From contig NZ_HG326653.1 in the NCBI RefSeq assembly GCF_000308295.2, positions 511,901-575,900 of the forward strand: DNA of 64,000 bases, given 5' to 3'. The notes under the pieces are model-generated. The model had not been told where the DNA came from. It made no database searches and was given only the letters and a program-made list of their open reading frames with translations. This DNA is from Afipia birgiae 34632 (GTDB lineage Bacteria > Pseudomonadota > Alphaproteobacteria > Rhizobiales > Xanthobacteraceae). This document shows positions 10,080 through 20,335 of the stretch, piece by piece; within the stretch, counting starts at the first letter, position 1, and each line of letters opens with the position of its first letter. A program made the position numbers and the translations under genes.

Positions 10080-11797
10080 TGGCGATGACGGATGTGCCGG
10101 TGATGCCGCTTCCGGCGCGGCGCATCAGGCTTGACGGTCGTCGTTGACGCAACATCCGGCGCCGTTTTGGGGCGAGCTTCGGGCAACGGCACGGCCTGCG
10201 CGACCGGGGCCGTTGCAGCAACCGGAGGCACTACTGGCGCAGCGGATGTAGCTGGTGTAGCGGGCGTTTGAGCTGTAGCCGGTTGATCCTTGGATGGAGC
10301 GCTCTTGGTCGAATCCTTTGGCGTATCTTTGGTCTGCTCTTTCGGCGCGTCCTTGGAAGTCTCCTTGACAGTGTCCTTGGCGACTTCCTTCGGCGTGTCC
10401 TTGACCGGCTCCTTGGGCTGCTCTTTTTGCGGAAACAGCTTTGCGATGGTGGCCGATGGCCGGTCTTCCGGCAGCGGCATGGTCTTGCCACGCGACACCG
10501 GATCGAGGCTGTTCGGCAGCAGCATGACGAAACGTGCCGGATTTTTCAGGCGGCCCGCGACGCGGCCTGCATCAACTCCCGCACCAAAGTAGATGTCCGC
10601 ACGCGCCGGACCGATAATGGCTGAGCCGGTGTCCTGCGCGATCATCAGCCGGCGGAACGGCGTATTCGACGTGTCGGATTCAATCGGCAAACTGCCTTCA
10701 ATAAAGAACGGTGTGCCGTAGACATGAAGCGACTTGTCGACAGCGATCGATCGTCCGGCCGTCAGCGGCACGCCCTGCGCGCCGACCGCTTCGTCGTCCG
10801 CCGCCAGCTTCACCTCGCGAAAGAACACATAGGAGCGGTTCTGCCGGCGCAGTTCTTTCGCCGCATCCGGACTCTGCTCCATGTATTCACGGATCTTCTG
10901 CATCGACATCTGGTCTTTGGGCACGATGTTGCGCTCGATCAGCACGCGGCCGACGGGCGTATAAGGATAACCATTATGCGCATCGTAGTTGATGCGCACT
11001 ATCGATCCGTCATCGAGCTTGATCCGTGCCGAGCCCTGAATCTGAATGAACAGCAGATCGGTCTGGCTCTTCAGCCAGACCACTTCGAGGCCGCGCCCCG
11101 CGATTGCGCCGTCTTCGATTTCACCACGGTCATAATAGGGCACCAGCTTGCGCCGCCCGACTTTGCGGAACACCTGGCCCTTGTTGGGCATGCTGGCATT
11201 GGCCTGCGAATATCCGCGCACGAACAGGTTCGACGGCCGCCGATAGACAGGCACGGTGTAGACGTCAGTCTGGACCCGCGACCCGTCGACGATGGGCTCA
11301 TAGTAGCCGGTCACAAAGCCCGCATCCTCGCCGATCCGCGAGATCAGCAACGGCGTGAAATTCCTCTCGAAGAATTCGCGCGCCCTGGCGCTTTCGGAAA
11401 TGTCCTCGGCACGGGCCGCGATGCAGGGATCGCGCAACGACGTGCCGAGTGCCTTGCTGTCCGCGAGCGGACCTTTCTGTGCAGCGATCGGCTTGCAGCT
11501 TGTACGAAACGTCTTGAAGGCCGGAAGCGGATCGTCGTCGGCCCAGCCCACGACGTCGCTCCATTTCAGCGGCGCATATTGCCCGCCCGGAACTTCCAGC
11601 GGCCAGACAACCGGCCCACGCTTCGGCGCTTCATGATGATCGTGAGAAACGTGCCGCCCGACGGTTCTGGCCTCAACATCTGTGATTGCGAGACCGGCTG
11701 CGAAAAGCCCGGCAGCTCCGGCGCTCAGCCACGCGCCAAAACGCCCGGTTCGTGCACCGGGCGCGGCATCTTCCTTACTGTCCGCTTTCCGTCCCAA
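10076..11797 (-). CDS. mltA: Membrane-bound lytic murein transglycosylase A with long charged C-terminal tail
   Basis: Cleaves peptidoglycan glycan strands to 1,6-anhydromuropeptides in the periplasm. MltA domain motifs are FVTGYYEPIVDGSR, LFIQIQGSARIKLDDG, the NGYPYTPVGR stretch, and the 3D domain MIAQDTGSAIIGPARADIYFG with the catalytic Asp. A hydrophobic stretch (AWLSAGAAGLFAAGLAI) after basic residues looks like a signal peptide or anchor; no lipobox Cys is seen. I placed the start at TTG 11797, 20 bases inside the upstream gene; the frame stays open to 11884, so the start is uncertain. From about residue 450 the protein continues as a disordered tail of KDTPKE/KDAPKE-like repeats, a Pro/Ala/Val-rich stretch and a terminal Arg/His cluster, which standard MltA lacks. 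Confidence 0.92.
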   Translation of the reverse strand: MGRKADSKEDAAPGARTGRFGAWLSAGAAGLFAAGLAITDVEARTVGRHVSHDHHEAPKRGPVVWPLEVPGGQYAPLKWSDVVGWADDDPLPAFKTFRTSCKPIAAQKGPLADSKALGTSLRDPCIAARAEDISESARAREFFERNFTPLLISRIGEDAGFVTGYYEPIVDGSRVQTDVYTVPVYRRPSNLFVRGYSQANASMPNKGQVFRKVGRRKLVPYYDRGEIEDGAIAGRGLEVVWLKSQTDLLFIQIQGSARIKLDDGSIVRINYDAHNGYPYTPVGRVLIERNIVPKDQMSMQKIREYMEQSPDAAKELRRQNRSYVFFREVKLAADDEAVGAQGVPLTAGRSIAVDKSLHVYGTPFFIEGSLPIESDTSNTPFRRLMIAQDTGSAIIGPARADIYFGAGVDAGRVAGRLKNPARFVMLLPNSLDPVSRGKTMPLPEDRPSATIAKLFPQKEQPKEPVKDTPKEVAKDTVKETSKDAPKEQTKDTPKDSTKSAPSKDQPATAQTPATPATSAAPVVPPVAATAPVAQAVPLPEARPKTAPDVASTTTVKPDAPRRKRHHRHIRHRQ

Positions 11798-12476
11798 CCA
11801 GCTTCCAGTTCGGATCGCGCGAAGCGATGTCACGGGCGAACGTCCAGACATCTGTGACATCGGTGAGCTTTTCCGGGTTGCCATCGACGACGGTGCCAGC
11901 CTTGTCGCGCGTGACCGAGATCATCTGGGATACGAACCGGATGGTGATCTGCGCTGCGCGATCGCGTGTTTCGGCGTTGACGATCTCCGCCTTGTCGATC
12001 GACGCGAATCGCGTCTCGACTCTCTCTCCGCGCTGTTCGCGCTCCTTGATGGCGGTCTCGAAGCCCTCATAGACCTCAGGCGACAACAGATCCTTCAGGG
12101 CGCGGCGATCACCATTGGCGAACGCCAGCACGATCATTTCATAGGCGCTCTTCGCACCGCTGAGAAAATGCTGCGCGTCAAACGACGGGTCGGAGACCGC
12201 GATCTGATCCAGGCCGCGCGCGAGCACAGAGCCGGATTCCGCAATTCCCTTCCAGCGGTCAGGCACGACCGCTGGATCCGCGGAGGGTGCCAGCGGTGCC
12301 TGGTCGATGGTCTTCCCCGGCATCGGAACAACGTTATCCGGCGCTCCACGCAGAACGTCACGGGCCGCGCGATCAAACGGCGGCCGCTCGTCACCGGTCC
12401 GCTGTCCCAGCACATTGCGCAATCGCAGGAAGATGAAGACGGCCAAGGCCAGAAAAATGATGGTGTAAATATCCAC
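11775..12476 (-). CDS. Tim44/TimA-like domain protein
   Basis: A 233-residue protein with one N-terminal membrane segment (IYTIIFLALAVFIFLRL), a proline-rich linker and a C-terminal Tim44-like domain (about residues 90-230: FLSGAKSAYEMIVLAFANGD, LKDLLSPEVYEGFETAI, ITIRFVSQMISVT, VTDVWTFARD). In mitochondria Tim44 tethers the import motor; bacterial homologues sit at the inner membrane and have no settled role, though some are linked to protein or lipid handling. It lies upstream of mltA, overlapping it by about 20 bases, and near secB, as in Caulobacter and rhizobia. Confidence 0.9.
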   Translation of the reverse strand: MDIYTIIFLALAVFIFLRLRNVLGQRTGDERPPFDRAARDVLRGAPDNVVPMPGKTIDQAPLAPSADPAVVPDRWKGIAESGSVLARGLDQIAVSDPSFDAQHFLSGAKSAYEMIVLAFANGDRRALKDLLSPEVYEGFETAIKEREQRGERVETRFASIDKAEIVNAETRDRAAQITIRFVSQMISVTRDKAGTVVDGNPEKLTDVTDVWTFARDIASRDPNWKLVGTESGQ

Positions 12477-12869
12477 GTCGCATTCACTTTCTGATCGGTG
12501 CTACACGCCACCTGCTTCGGAACAGGGTCACACAGGCGTTCGTTTGTCACATGTAGGCACGAAATCCGATCCAGCCAACATCGCTATATGCCGCGCTTTG
12601 AACAGCCCGAAGGACAAGATTTGGGCATTCTCCGCTCCGATTTAGCGTAATTCTACCTGATCCAGCGGTTAGGGCCAGCCGAAACACAGCAGAATGCAGC
12701 CCATCGTCCTTGTCGAATGAGGCAAGGCTATGATAGCCACTCGCCCCGACAAGGGCCTGTCCTGTCCGGACGCGGACATTTGCCGCCAACGGATGCTTTT
12801 TCTCAGGCAGTTCCCGACCGGATCGCTCCCTGGGCGATCTCGTTTCCACATTCTCGGAGCAATATATTC
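12477..12869. other. 393-bp non-coding gap between divergent Tim44-like gene and secB
   Basis: Both neighbours should be transcribed out of this gap. In Caulobacter and many rhizobia an fxsA gene is found near here; no FxsA-like frame is visible. A 100-codon leftward frame (12849-12547) and a 51-codon rightward extension of secB are open but resemble no family I know and have ordinary non-coding composition. The reason for the length of this gap is not apparent. Confidence 0.5.
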
Positions 12870-13352
12870 ATGACCAACGGCAACGGTGCACCTCTCGAGA
12901 ACGCGGCTCCGCCCCAGTTCAACGTTCTGGCGCAGTACATCAAGGATTTCTCGTTCGAGAATCCGAACTCCCCGGCTTCGCTGGCGTCTCAGGACAAGCA
13001 GCCCACGATCAACATCCAGATCAACGTCACCGCCACGCCGGTTGCCGAGCATGACTTCGAAGTCGCGCTGTCCATCGAGGGAAAAGCTGAAAACGACAAC
13101 TTCGTGTTGTTTGGTTTCGAACTGATTTATGCTGGCGTATTTCGCATTCAGAACGTGCCGCAGGACAGCATGCACCCTTTCATCATGATCGAATGCCCGC
13201 GGCTGCTGTTTCCGTTCGCCCGCGAAATCGTGGCGTCGTCGGTGCGCGCCGGTGGCTTCCCGCCGCTGATGCTCGATCCGGTGGATTTCGTCGGCCTCTA
13301 TCGTCAGAATATGGCGCGTCAGGCCGAACAGCAGCAGGGCAAACCGAGCTAA
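12870..13352 (+). CDS. secB: Protein-export chaperone SecB
   Basis: Tetrameric cytosolic chaperone that keeps preproteins unfolded and hands them to SecA. The 160-residue protein has [18 protein letters not shown] near the N-terminus, INIQINVTA, and the C-terminal [16 protein letters not shown] and [10 protein letters not shown] motifs of SecB. I chose ATG 12870, preceded by GGAGCAAT; the frame is open another 51 codons upstream without similarity. It converges with dnaQ, 37 bases away. Its position next to dnaQ-coaE-maf-ppsR matches the Caulobacter origin region. Confidence 0.97.
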   Translation: MTNGNGAPLENAAPPQFNVLAQYIKDFSFENPNSPASLASQDKQPTINIQINVTATPVAEHDFEVALSIEGKAENDNFVLFGFELIYAGVFRIQNVPQDSMHPFIMIECPRLLFPFAREIVASSVRAGGFPPLMLDPVDFVGLYRQNMARQAEQQQGKPS

Positions 13353-13366
13353 GCCCGGTTATCGCT

Positions 13367-13386
13367 ACGCGAAGCGAAGTTCGCGT
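13367..13386. terminator. Possible small hairpin between convergent secB and dnaQ
   Basis: ACGCGAA and TTCGCGT form a perfect 7-bp stem around a 6-base loop in the 37-base gap between the two stop codons. There is no T-run on either side, so intrinsic termination is doubtful. Confidence 0.3.
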
Positions 13387-13389
13387 CGC

Positions 13390-14085
13390 TCAAGATTCCT
13401 TCGAAAATTCGTTCCAGATTGGCGTGCCGCCAAGTGTCGCGACGAATGCGGCATGTGCGGCCGCGTCAGCCTCGGTGACGCGTGGTGCAAGCGGCTCCTC
13501 GCGCTGCCGCCGCGGAGCATCGACCTGTCCGGCGCCGAACGACTGGCGCGTCTCAGACAGAATGAGCTGCGACTGCCGCGCGCCAATCAGATCGATATAG
13601 ACTTCCGCGAGCAGTTCCGCGTCGAGCAAAGCGCCGTGTTTGGTTCGGCGGGAATTATCGATGGCGTAGCGCGAGCACAGATCGTCGAGCCGGTTCGACA
13701 CACCGGGATGCTTGCGCCGCGCCAGCGTCAGCGTATCGACCAGACGGTCGCGCGGGATAGCCGCTCGCGAGACCTTGGAAAGTTCGGCATTGATGAAGCC
13801 GATATCGAATGACGCATTGTGAATGACCAGCGGCGCGTCGGCGATGAAAGTCAGGAAATCGTCCGCCACCGCCCCGAACAGCGGCTTGTCAGCAAGAAAC
13901 TCGCTCGACAGACCGTGCACGTTGAATGCTTCCTGCGGCATGTCGCGCTCGGGATTGAGATAGACGTGAAACGTCTGCCCGGTCGGCATCCGATTGATCA
14001 TCTCGACGCAGCCGATCTCGACCAGGCGATCGCCGCGCAGCGGATCGAGGCCTGTGGTTTCGGTATCGAGAACGATTTCGCGCAT
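13390..14085 (-). CDS. dnaQ: DNA polymerase III epsilon subunit (proofreading exonuclease)
   Basis: 3'-5' exonuclease of the replicase core. The 231-residue protein has all three DEDDh exonuclease motifs: Exo[12 protein letters not shown], Exo[16 protein letters not shown] and Exo[18 protein letters not shown]. The C-terminal region (after about residue 180) is the alpha-subunit-binding tail. It follows coaE in the leftward ppsR-maf-coaE-dnaQ set with a 29-base gap. Confidence 0.97.
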   Translation of the reverse strand: MREIVLDTETTGLDPLRGDRLVEIGCVEMINRMPTGQTFHVYLNPERDMPQEAFNVHGLSSEFLADKPLFGAVADDFLTFIADAPLVIHNASFDIGFINAELSKVSRAAIPRDRLVDTLTLARRKHPGVSNRLDDLCSRYAIDNSRRTKHGALLDAELLAEVYIDLIGARQSQLILSETRQSFGAGQVDAPRRQREEPLAPRVTEADAAAHAAFVATLGGTPIWNEFSKES

Positions 14086-14114
14086 ATGGGTATGCCGGGT
14101 GCGATGTCAGCGAA

Positions 14115-14732
14115 TCAGTTTCGCCGTCTCGGCATTTTAACGACTTCGCGGAGGATTTCACCGATCCGCTGCCGCACCGGGTCCAGACCGTGGGAGGTGT
14201 CCACCACAAAATCCGCCCGCTTGCGCTTTTCCGCATCAGGAAGCTGCCGCGCAAGGATCGCGTCGAGCTTGTCGGGCGTCATGTTGTCCCGTGCCAAAAT
14301 GCGTTCGCGCTGAATCTCCGGCGTCGTCGTTACCACCACCACCGCATCGACCCGGTTTTCGCCACCGGTCTCGTACAGCAAGGGCACATCAAGAACGGCT
14401 ACCGGCGCTCCCGATGCTTCCGCGTCGCTGAGGAACTTGAGTTGATGGCTGCGCAGCATCGGATGCACGATGGTCTCGAGCCGTTTCATCGCATCGGCAT
14501 TGTTCAAGACCATGGCCGAGAGCTTCTGCCGGTCCACCTTGCCGTCCATGGTGCTGCCGGGAAACGCCGCTTCGACCGCCGGTGCGGCCTCGCCTTCATA
14601 GACCTTATGAACGGTCGCGTCGGCATCGTAGACCGGCACCCCGGCTTCCTGAAACAACTTCGCGGTGGTCGATTTCCCCATTCCAATCGAACCCGTCAAA
14701 CCCAGCAACAGCATCGGCAATTCTTTCGTCAT
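14115..14732 (-). CDS. coaE: Dephospho-CoA kinase
   Basis: Final step of coenzyme A synthesis: ATP-dependent 3' phosphorylation of dephospho-CoA. P-loop [12 protein letters not shown] is near the N-terminus, [11 protein letters not shown] follows, and [13 protein letters not shown] and ILARDN with the lid region are conserved; 205 residues is usual. ATG 14732 overlaps the maf stop by 4 bases (ATGA); a second Met six codons in (MLLLGLTG) is possible, but the overlap favours the first. The first CoA enzyme gene, coaA, is also in this window at 1.9 kb. Confidence 0.97.
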   Translation of the reverse strand: MTKELPMLLLGLTGSIGMGKSTTAKLFQEAGVPVYDADATVHKVYEGEAAPAVEAAFPGSTMDGKVDRQKLSAMVLNNADAMKRLETIVHPMLRSHQLKFLSDAEASGAPVAVLDVPLLYETGGENRVDAVVVVTTTPEIQRERILARDNMTPDKLDAILARQLPDAEKRKRADFVVDTSHGLDPVRQRIGEILREVVKMPRRRN

Positions 14733-15337
14733 ACAGCCAGCAGATTCCGGCTGCGCAGAAAACCAAGCAGCGGCAGCAGCGGCAATCCCAGAATCGTAAA
14801 ATGATCGCCGTCGATGCGATCGAACAGATGCACCCCGGTGCGCTCCAGTTGATAGGCGCCGACGCTTGAGGTAACCGCGTTCCCAGCCTCTTCTATATAG
14901 GCGGCAATCTCGCGTTCGGTCAGAGGTCGCATCGTCATGCGTGCAACGCTGACGTGGGAAAACAGGATTACACCATCCTTCACAACACTGACCGCGCTGT
15001 GCAATGCGTGAGCCTGCCCCGATAACGTCGTGATTTGTGCCGCTGCCGCAGCACGATCTGCAGGTTTGCTGAAAAGCTGCTCGCCGAGCGCCAGCGTCTG
15101 GTCAGCGCCGACGACATATCGGCCGGGATACTTCGCGGAGATGAATGTCGCCTTCTCGCCGGCGAGCAGGCCGGCGATCCTGCCCGGCTCTGTCAATCCG
15201 GAGGTCTGCTGGATCGCGCGTTCGTCGATATCGGCAGGAACGGTCTCCACCGCGATTCCCGCATTCACAAGCAGGCTTTTTCGCACAGCGCTCTGCGATG
15301 CGAGAATCAGGGGTTGCCGTTCACGCCAGACAGTCAC
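14729..15337 (-). CDS. maf: Maf-family nucleoside triphosphate pyrophosphatase
   Basis: Hydrolyses non-canonical or modified nucleoside triphosphates to monophosphates. Maf signatures are [17 protein letters not shown] at the N-terminus, [16 protein letters not shown] and the C-terminal [35 protein letters not shown]. This resembles the second Maf type of rhizobia (Maf-2); exact substrate is not decided. It overlaps ppsR and coaE by 4 bases on each side. In Caulobacter aroE lies between maf and coaE; here it is absent. Confidence 0.94.
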   Translation of the reverse strand: MTVWRERQPLILASQSAVRKSLLVNAGIAVETVPADIDERAIQQTSGLTEPGRIAGLLAGEKATFISAKYPGRYVVGADQTLALGEQLFSKPADRAAAAAQITTLSGQAHALHSAVSVVKDGVILFSHVSVARMTMRPLTEREIAAYIEEAGNAVTSSVGAYQLERTGVHLFDRIDGDHFTILGLPLLPLLGFLRSRNLLAV

Positions 15338-16176
15338 GTTTGCGATGCCTTCTGGCGCTGGCGATCGGCGTACAGTTTCATGATCGCCGCGGCGGTTTCC
15401 TCGATCGACCGGCGCGTGACGTCGAGCAACGCCCAGTCGAATTTCGCGCTGAGCTTTCGGGCAAAAGCAACCTCCTCGGTCACAGCCTGACGGTCGATAT
15501 AGGTATCGTCTCCGGTCCTGCCGATGCCGAGCAGACGATTCTGCCGGACCTGGATCAATCGTTCAGGGGTTGCATGAAGACTGACCACCAGCGGCTTCTT
15601 CAGCGTTTCAAGCTGATGCGGAATCGGAATTCCCGGCACCAGCGGTACGTTGGCGGTGCGAACACCTCGATTGGCAAGATAAATCGATGTGGGTGTCTTC
15701 GATGTCCGCGAGACGCCGACAAGCACCACATCAGCCTCCTCGAGGCCTTCAACGTGCTGTCCGTCGTCATGCATCATCGAATAGTTCAACGCATCGATGC
15801 GCTTGAAATACTCCGCATTGAGTGTGTGCTGGGCGCCAACGCGCCGCGAGGTCTCCGTGCCAAGATAAGCCTGAAACAACTGCATCACGGGACCGATGAT
15901 CGACAGGCTCGGAATGTTGATTTCCTGGCACTTCGCCTCGAGCCGCTCGACCAGATCTTTCTCCAGCAGCGTGAACAGCACAATTCCTGGCGCTTCCTCG
16001 ATTTCTGCCAGCACGCGATCAAGCTGCTTCTGGCTGCGGACCAGCGGATAGACATGCTCGACCGGCGAGACATTGGAGTACTGCGCGGCCACTGCACGCG
16101 CGACCGTGATCAGCGTTTCACCGGTCGAATCGGAAATCATGTGGAGGTGAAAATAACTGCCGGTGGTTGTCGCCAT
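15334..16176 (-). CDS. ppsR: Pyruvate, phosphate dikinase / PEP synthase regulatory protein (DUF299)
   Basis: Bifunctional kinase/pyrophosphorylase that inactivates and reactivates pyruvate-phosphate dikinase or PEP synthase by reversible threonine phosphorylation, controlling the pyruvate-PEP switch. Family motifs are [21 protein letters not shown] at the N-terminus, [18 protein letters not shown] (P-loop-like) and YTDRQAV-type [13 protein letters not shown]. This is the family of Rickettsia RP001, the gene bordering the Caulobacter chromosomal origin. Here too its 5' end faces a large non-coding gap with origin-like sites. Confidence 0.95.
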   Translation of the reverse strand: MATTTGSYFHLHMISDSTGETLITVARAVAAQYSNVSPVEHVYPLVRSQKQLDRVLAEIEEAPGIVLFTLLEKDLVERLEAKCQEINIPSLSIIGPVMQLFQAYLGTETSRRVGAQHTLNAEYFKRIDALNYSMMHDDGQHVEGLEEADVVLVGVSRTSKTPTSIYLANRGVRTANVPLVPGIPIPHQLETLKKPLVVSLHATPERLIQVRQNRLLGIGRTGDDTYIDRQAVTEEVAFARKLSAKFDWALLDVTRRSIEETAAAIMKLYADRQRQKASQT

Positions 16177-16709
16177 GACGTCTCGAATCCGTTTCCGCTC
16201 AATCCGGCGACTGTGAATAGCTGTGAATCCCTGTGGGCATGTTCACCTCAATCCGGCGATGGATCGCACCGCCCGGGATAACCCGCTCTTTCATTCACAG
16301 CGCTGATTTCGGGATGAAATCTGACCGTTGCTGGGATGGTAGCGGGGTTGTGTGGATTTGTCTTGGGATAATGCCGTGTCACTTGCTCTCAAGCGCTTGA
16401 AACCATCGGCATATTCTCTGTCGTCCGGATCTTGTCCAACACCGGGTATAAACCAGCGGCATGTGGATAGTCGCTGGATAAAAGCGGGAGAGCAATGCGC
16501 GAGCGCTAATCACGGTTACACTGACTCAAACTAAGAATCTAAAAAGGATTCTTTAAGAAAGTCGTGCTTGCGGAAACGTCTCGTCTCACGTCATCTATCG
16601 ATGTTGCTCAACACACTAGGCAACGTCTGGTTCCTGTTCTCCAGCCACGATGCCAATTTCGAAACACCGGTTGGCTTGGCAGTTAAAGACAATTCCCACG
16701 GAAGATTCC
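16177..16709. other. oriC: Candidate chromosomal replication origin (oriC) between ppsR and hemJ
   Basis: A 533-bp gap without a credible gene. DnaA-box-like 9-mers relative to TGTGGATAA are TGTGAATAG at 16212, TGTGAATCC at 16222, a reverse TGTGAATGA at 16292-16300, TGTGGATTT at 16351 and TGTGGATAG at 16462; CTGGATAAA follows at 16474. Three GANTC (CcrM) sites cluster at 16523, 16535 and 16547 in an A-rich stretch, with others at about 16226 and 16184. Synteny matches Caulobacter Cori, which lies beside the ppsR/RP001 gene, and rho, mnmE, mnmG, rsmG, parA and parB follow. No perfect DnaA box is present, and full CtrA sites were not found. The gap also must hold promoters for ppsR and hemJ. 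Confidence 0.7.
16533..16553. repeat. A/T-rich inverted repeat with GANTC in both arms
   Basis: Arms AAGAATC and GATTCTT enclose the 7-base spacer TAAAAAG. Each arm contains a GANTC methylation site, and a third GACTC lies 10 bases upstream. It is the most A/T-rich spot of the gap and could be part of the unwinding region or a methylation-sensitive site. Confidence 0.7.
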
Positions 16710-17132
16710 ATGTACGAATGGATCAAGGCGCTACATGTGATCGCGGTCATCTCATGGATGGCCGGTATGCTCTATCTGCCGCGATTGTTCGTCTACCACT
16801 GCGACGCGGAGATCGGTTCGAAGCAATCCGAAACTTTCAAGGTGATGGAGCGCCGCCTGCTCAAGGCGATTATCAATCCGGCGATGATCGTGACCTGGCT
16901 GGCCGGCTTGTGGCTGGCCTGGCAGGGTGGCTGGTATGTCTCCGGCTGGTTTCACGCCAAATTCGTGCTGGTGCTGGTTCTGTCGGGGGTCCACGGCTTT
17001 TTCAGCGCCCGGGTGCGGGATTTCGCCCAAGATGCAAATACCAGAACTCAGAAATTCTATCGTATTATCAATGAAGTACCGACTGTTTTAATGATCGCTG
17101 TCGTGGTTCTGGTGATCGTCAAACCGTTCTAG
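16710..17132 (+). CDS. hemJ: HemJ-like (UPF0093) membrane protein, putative protoporphyrinogen IX oxidase
   Basis: A 140-residue protein with four hydrophobic segments. The N-terminus YEWIKALHVIAVISWMAGMLYLPRLFVYH carries the conserved His of the family; LLKAIINPAMIVTWLAGLWLA and FHAKFVLVLVLSGVHGFFS follow. HemJ oxidises protoporphyrinogen IX to protoporphyrin IX in haem synthesis. I chose ATG 16710 (MYEWIK), preceded by GGAAGATTCC; an upstream in-frame ATG adds an unrelated 20 residues. In related bacteria hemE and hemH often sit next to it near the origin; here neither is present, only hemJ. It may be co-transcribed with rho 277 bases downstream. Confidence 0.88.
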   Translation: MYEWIKALHVIAVISWMAGMLYLPRLFVYHCDAEIGSKQSETFKVMERRLLKAIINPAMIVTWLAGLWLAWQGGWYVSGWFHAKFVLVLVLSGVHGFFSARVRDFAQDANTRTQKFYRIINEVPTVLMIAVVVLVIVKPF

Positions 17133-17409
17133 AGCGGCCAGCCTTTAGGCTCTGCGTCAATGATCGCCTTGCGTGAAGCCGGACGATTTTCTATATATCT
17201 GTCATCCCACCGAACGCAGGTGGATGTGGTTGAGTCCCGGTCTCATTGTTGGACCGGCCGCCACATCAGGTTCGAAGCCTCCCGGCACCTTCCTCGCTCA
17301 AGACCTGCGGACTTCTGATCGCGTTTGTAGTCCGTATGTCGTCAGCAGGCTGAACCTTTCGCTCCCCTCCCCATTCTCTTTTCTCCACACGCTCCACAGG
17401 ACAACCCCA

Positions 17410-18675
<1,266 letters not shown>

Positions 18676-18716
18676 TGTGACTGCCTGATAGCCGATAGGC
18701 GTCAGCTCGTTTTCAG

Positions 18717-18746
18717 TGCCCGGCCTTGCGCCGGGCATTTTCTTTT
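18717..18746 (+). terminator. Intrinsic terminator downstream of rho
   Basis: TGCCCGGC and GCCGGGCA form an 8-bp GC-rich stem with a CTTGC loop, followed by TTTTCTTTT. It lies 42 bases after the rho stop and separates rho from mnmE. Confidence 0.88.
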
Positions 18747-18887
18747 GGCGAACCAAGTTTCTATTGTGCGACGCAGCACGGCGTATGTTGCGCTTCAGGT
18801 CGTAACATATTGCAATGCAGCATAATTCGACATCACCATAGCTGGGAATTTTCATTGCCTGTCCGGCATGTGTCCGACAAATAGGCC

Positions 18888-20225
18888 ATGCATTCCCCAG
18901 ATCAGACCATCTTTGCTTTGTCCTCCGGACGCGCGCCGTCAGCGATTGCCATCATCCGCGTGTCCGGTCCGCAAACCCGTTTAGCGATCGAGCGGCTTTG
19001 CGGAAAATTGCCCGCGCCTCGTCTTGCCCAGTTCGCGACCCTGCGGGATCTTGACGGCAGCGCTATCGACGAATCGGTCGCCCTCTGGTTTCCGGGTCCG
19101 CACAGTGCGACGGGCGAAGACGTCGCGGAATTTCAGGTTCATGGCGGCCGCGCGGTGATCGCAGCGATGTTCGATGCGCTCAGTGCCATAGACGGCTTGC
19201 GTCCGGCGGAGCCGGGTGAGTTCACGCGCCGCGCGTTCGAAAACGGCAAGCTCGATCTCACCGAAGCGGAAGGTCTCGACGATCTGATTCACGCCGATAC
19301 CGATCGTCAACGCCGCCAGGCGTTGCGGCATCTGAAAGGATTGCTGGGTGCAAAGGCCGAGAGCTGGCGGCAGCAGATCATCGAAGCATCGGCGTTGATC
19401 GAAGCAGGCATCGATTTTTCGGACGAGGGTGATGTTTCGGCAGAGCTTGTCGCGCCGGCGTTACGCAAGATCGCGGCGTTGAAATCGGAAATCGAAGAAA
19501 CCCTTGCGGCATCGGCACAAAGTGAACGTCTGCGCGAAGGCCTGACGGTTGCGATTGCCGGTCCCCCAAACGCTGGCAAGTCGACGTTGCTCAATCGCCT
19601 CGCGCGGCGCGAAGCTGCGATTGTGTCACCGCACGCCGGCACCACACGCGACGTCATCGAAGTGCATCTCGATCTCGACGGTTACCCGGTGACGCTGATC
19701 GACACGGCGGGTGTGCGCGATACCCACGATCCGGTCGAGCAGGAGGGTGTGCGCCGCGCGCGCGATCGTGCGCGCACGTCCGACCTGGTGTTGTGGCTTG
19801 TCGATGCGAACGACAGGAATGCGCCGACGCCGCAAAGCGATGGCGACCACGCGCCGGTCTGGATCGTGCGCAACAAGGTTGATCTGGTCGCTGTGAAAGG
19901 CGAGGGCGCCGGGGCGACGGGGCGGTTCGATGTTTCCGCGTCGCGTGGTGATGGTGTCCCGGAGCTGATCGCAGCGCTCGTGATCTACGCCCGGGACTAT
20001 TTTGGATCGGGCGAAATGGCGCTGGTCAGCCGCGCCCGGCACCGGACCTTGTTACGGGAGACGGTCGCCGCGCTGGGACGGGCAGGGCGCTCGGCCGACA
20101 AGGGGGATGAACTTCTGGCCGAAGAACTACGAATCGCGATTCATTCATTAGGCCGATTGACTGGCAGAGTGGATGTCGAGGACATTCTTGACGTTATCTT
20201 CCGCGAGTTCTGCATCGGGAAGTAG
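18888..20225 (+). CDS. mnmE: tRNA modification GTPase MnmE
   Basis: With MnmG it installs the 5-carboxymethylaminomethyl group on U34 of certain tRNAs. 445 residues: N-terminal folate-binding domain starting [10 protein letters not shown], the G domain with G1 AGPPNAGKS at 225-232, DTAGVRDT (G3) and RNKVDL (G4), and the C-terminal FCIGK with the catalytic Cys at 442. The partner gene mnmG follows at 20336 after a gap holding parS. The old name is trmE. Confidence 0.97.
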   Translation: MHSPDQTIFALSSGRAPSAIAIIRVSGPQTRLAIERLCGKLPAPRLAQFATLRDLDGSAIDESVALWFPGPHSATGEDVAEFQVHGGRAVIAAMFDALSAIDGLRPAEPGEFTRRAFENGKLDLTEAEGLDDLIHADTDRQRRQALRHLKGLLGAKAESWRQQIIEASALIEAGIDFSDEGDVSAELVAPALRKIAALKSEIEETLAASAQSERLREGLTVAIAGPPNAGKSTLLNRLARREAAIVSPHAGTTRDVIEVHLDLDGYPVTLIDTAGVRDTHDPVEQEGVRRARDRARTSDLVLWLVDANDRNAPTPQSDGDHAPVWIVRNKVDLVAVKGEGAGATGRFDVSASRGDGVPELIAALVIYARDYFGSGEMALVSRARHRTLLRETVAALGRAGRSADKGDELLAEELRIAIHSLGRLTGRVDVEDILDVIFREFCIGK

Positions 20226-20264
20226 GCCAGTGGCCCCTGCGGGTTCCAGATAGGCCAATGACCT

Positions 20265-20280
20265 TGTTTCACGTGAAACA
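20265..20280. promoter_or_regulatory. parS: parS centromere site 1
   Basis: TGTTTCACGTGAAACA is a perfect 16-bp palindrome identical to the widely conserved chromosomal parS recognised by ParB. It lies 56 bases upstream of the mnmG start and about 3.8 kb from the candidate oriC. parA and parB are 2.6-3.6 kb downstream. Confidence 0.95.
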
Positions 20281-20335
20281 TCCGGGATGCATTTCCGTCT
20301 TTCAGCTTTCGCACCAAAGCGATAGAAGTCTGCCG

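Noticed and set aside
12547-12849. 100-codon leftward frame in the gap before secB
   Set aside because: No family resemblance and no good ribosome-binding site; left as an unexplained gap rather than a gene.
16352-16534. Small rightward frame inside the origin gap
   Set aside because: 60 codons with no ribosome binding site, overlapping DnaA-box-like and GANTC sites, and no similarity.
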